In this document: positions 42,934 through 44,430 of the stretch, in pieces
Position numbering within the stretch: the first letter of the stretch is position 1
How the letters are laid out: every line of letters starts with the position of its first letter
From: Terriglobales bacterium
GTDB lineage: Bacteria; Acidobacteriota; Terriglobia; Terriglobales; Acidobacteriaceae
Direction: 5' to 3'
Length of the DNA stretch: 44,430 bases
Assembly (NCBI GenBank): GCA_035457425.1
Contig: DATIBR010000127.1
Span: 1 to 44,430, forward strand
Notes under the pieces: model-generated
Seen by the model: only the letters and a program-made list of their open reading frames with translations
What the model was told of the DNA's origin: nothing
Database searches by the model: none
Position numbers and translations under genes: made by a program

Positions 42934-44001
42934 CTATTTGGCGAAATCCGCTTCTTCGATCCGCAGGCCCTCGGCGCCGCCCGCGCCCGCCGCGTCGGCC
43001 GCCATGCCCCAGCCGCGCAGCCACACGATGCGCTCGCCCGCCGCCACCACCGGCCACAGCTCGCGCTCCCGCCCCGTGATCTTCTTCTCCGTCAGCAGCT
43101 CCTTCACCTTCTTCGGACCCTTGGAGTGCCGCGGGTGGAAGCGGTCGCCGGCGCGCCAGTTGCGAACGACGAAGCCGGTCGCGCGGCCGGCCGCGGCATC
43201 GGTGGCGCTGATCTGGATGTTCAGTTCGGGGACGCGCACGCCTCCCGGAACCTCCAGGGGATACGCGTAGTTGGTAGCGCCGGCGTCCCGACGGCGGTCG
43301 CGCGCGTGTCCCGCCGGCGCCTCCTCCACCCACACCCGCAGCTCGTCTCCGTCGCGGATCGCCCGCACCCCACCCGGCAGCTCGACCGTCCCGCTGCGCT
43401 TCGCCGCCAGCTCGCGCACGGCCTCGATCTGCTCGAAGCTGGGCGAGCTGCCGGAACGTTCGCAAGCGTGCTGCAGAAGCTGGCGCTGCAACGCGGCCTC
43501 CATCCGCCCCAGCGCTGCGCCGTCGAGGATCACCCCGCGCCCCTGGCCGGGCGCGGCCTTCCAGCGCGCGAGCTCGCGCCACGCCTCGCTCACCGCGCGC
43601 TCCCAGTGCTGCTGTTCGGCGCGCGCGATCTCGGCGGTCTGCGCCAGAGCCTCCGCGACCTGCGGGTTGTAGTCGCGCGCCAGCAGCGGCAGCAGTTCGC
43701 CACGGATGCGGTTGCGCAGGAACTTCGGGTCGCGGTTGCTCGCGTCGTCGCGGAAGTCCTGCCGGAGCGAGCGCAGATACTCGTGGACCTCGCTGCGACG
43801 CACGGCCAGCAGCGGCCGCACGACGTGCCGCGGCTGCGGCTCGGCCGGCGCGACCCGCTTGCGCGGCAGGATGCCGGCCAGCCCGCGTGTCCCGGCGCCG
43901 CGCAGCAGCCGCATCAGGACCGTCTCGGCCTGGTCGTCGAGCGTATGCCCGGTCGCGAGCGCGTCGAGCGCGTGCTGGCGCAGCGCGTCCGCAAAGAACT
44001 T
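42934..44001 (-). pseudogene. tilS: tRNA(Ile)-lysidine synthetase (TilS), N-terminus missing at a sequence junction
   Basis: TilS converts C34 to lysidine in tRNA-Ile(CAU), an essential step. The visible part starts at FFADALRQHALDALATGHTL and runs through DDQAETVLMRLLRGAGTRGL and the substrate-binding domains to the normal C-terminus. The PP-loop ATPase motif SGGxDS, which should lie about 100 residues upstream, is absent: beyond about 44001 the reading frame is antisense to another gene. Because TilS is essential, a real genome should have a complete copy. The boundary is therefore probably an assembly join, though a rearrangement cannot be excluded. hpt and ftsH follow. Confidence 0.82.
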
Positions 44002-44430
44002 GACTGCACCGTTACCCCCGCGGACATGGACGGCGCCTTCCCCGAGAACTTCTACAGCACCACCAACTACCGCACCCAGGTCCGGCTCGGCGGCGAGTGG
44101 ATCGACGTCGAGGACATCGAGATGGACTGCGGCATCCTGATCGACCCCGAGGGCGGCGCCGCCCGGTGCATCCCCATGGCCGAGGTCAAGAAGGGCGACC
44201 ACATCGTGGTGGGCCGGCAGGGGCTGCGCGTCTTCCCGGCGGAGACGACCGCGAGGCAGAACCTGTTCGAGTTCATGTCGAGCCCCGTCTCCAGCGAGAA
44301 GCCCAAGGGCGTGACGGTCCGCGAGATCGCCGCCGCCATGCGGCGAACGAAGGCGGATGGAAAAAAGATCCTCGCCGTGCTCGGCCCCGCGGTCGTCCAC
44401 ACCGGGAGTGTGGAGCACATGTGCGAGCTG
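44002..44430 (+). CDS. LOR/SDH-family (TIGR00300-like) protein, both ends missing
   Basis: The plus-strand frame reads DCTVTPADMDGAFPENFYST, EWIDVEDIEMDCGILIDPEG, MAEVKKGDHIVVGRQGLRV, FEFMSSPVSSEKPKG and ILAVLGPAVVHTGSVEHM, the conserved order of the LOR/SDH conserved-region family (related to archaeal ornithine cyclodeaminase and lysine-ketoglutarate reductase/saccharopine dehydrogenase-type proteins). About 85 N-terminal residues are missing, and the C-terminus runs off the window. The 5' truncation coincides with that of tilS on the other strand. An internal ATG at 44026 exists but is not a likely native start. Confidence 0.75.

Overview
The window looks like a chromosomal segment of a high-GC Acidobacteriota bacterium (Terriglobia or 'Koribacter'-like; my inference, no search was run). 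Reasons: dense housekeeping genes mixed with TolB/TPR- and PEGA-type Ser/Thr kinases, secreted M1 and M14 metallopeptidases, and many short inverted intergenic repeats of the kind common in that phylum. No tRNA, rRNA, CRISPR array or prophage was recognised.

Layout. 1-930: the 5' end of a first panB copy with its promoter and leader, and a deoxynucleoside kinase. 1143-3000: a thiol-redox operon (CcdA, ResA-like thioredoxin, DsbD-alpha-like protein) with CTGA and ATGA overlaps. 3068-10333: a membrane protein, a secreted M1 peptidase, a 78-residue His/Cys protein with its own terminator, a YacL-type PIN-TRAM protein and a TolB/TPR kinase. 10426-12205: ispD and ispF, separated by a 0.45-kb GxxExxY cassette with 30-bp inverted ends. 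12222-17538: an M14 peptidase and a GAF-GGDEF-HD-GYP protein. 17690-21601: the gltX-glnS operon with a hairpin-rich leader, and a pilin-like protein. 21604-26276: a second M1 peptidase, an M67/JAMM peptidase, a conserved hypothetical and CorA. 26273-30073: a PEGA Ser/Thr kinase followed by an FHA-GAF-adenylate cyclase. 30418-34198: alkyladenine glycosylase, panC, a metallophosphoesterase and a second panB. 34537-37342: tldD-tldE. 37484-39706: a 36-residue C2H2 zinc-finger protein, two small membrane-anchored proteins, and selD with an in-frame UGA (Sec) at its catalytic position. 39785-44001: ybjQ, ftsH, hpt, tilS. At about 44001 a 5'-truncated tilS meets, head to head, a 5'-truncated LOR/SDH-family (TIGR00300) gene, so this is a rearrangement or an assembly join.

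Most notable: (i) a GxxExxY cassette inside the isp pair, with several gene-less inverted repeats of similar build elsewhere, which may belong to one mobile family; (ii) SelD as a selenoprotein; (iii) a bacterial microprotein with classical eukaryote-type C2H2 spacing; (iv) two panB genes sharing a leader with an apparently covarying hairpin; (v) a palindrome that supplies the stop codons of two convergent genes; (vi) an HPRT-like protein whose PRPP loop lacks the usual acidic residues.
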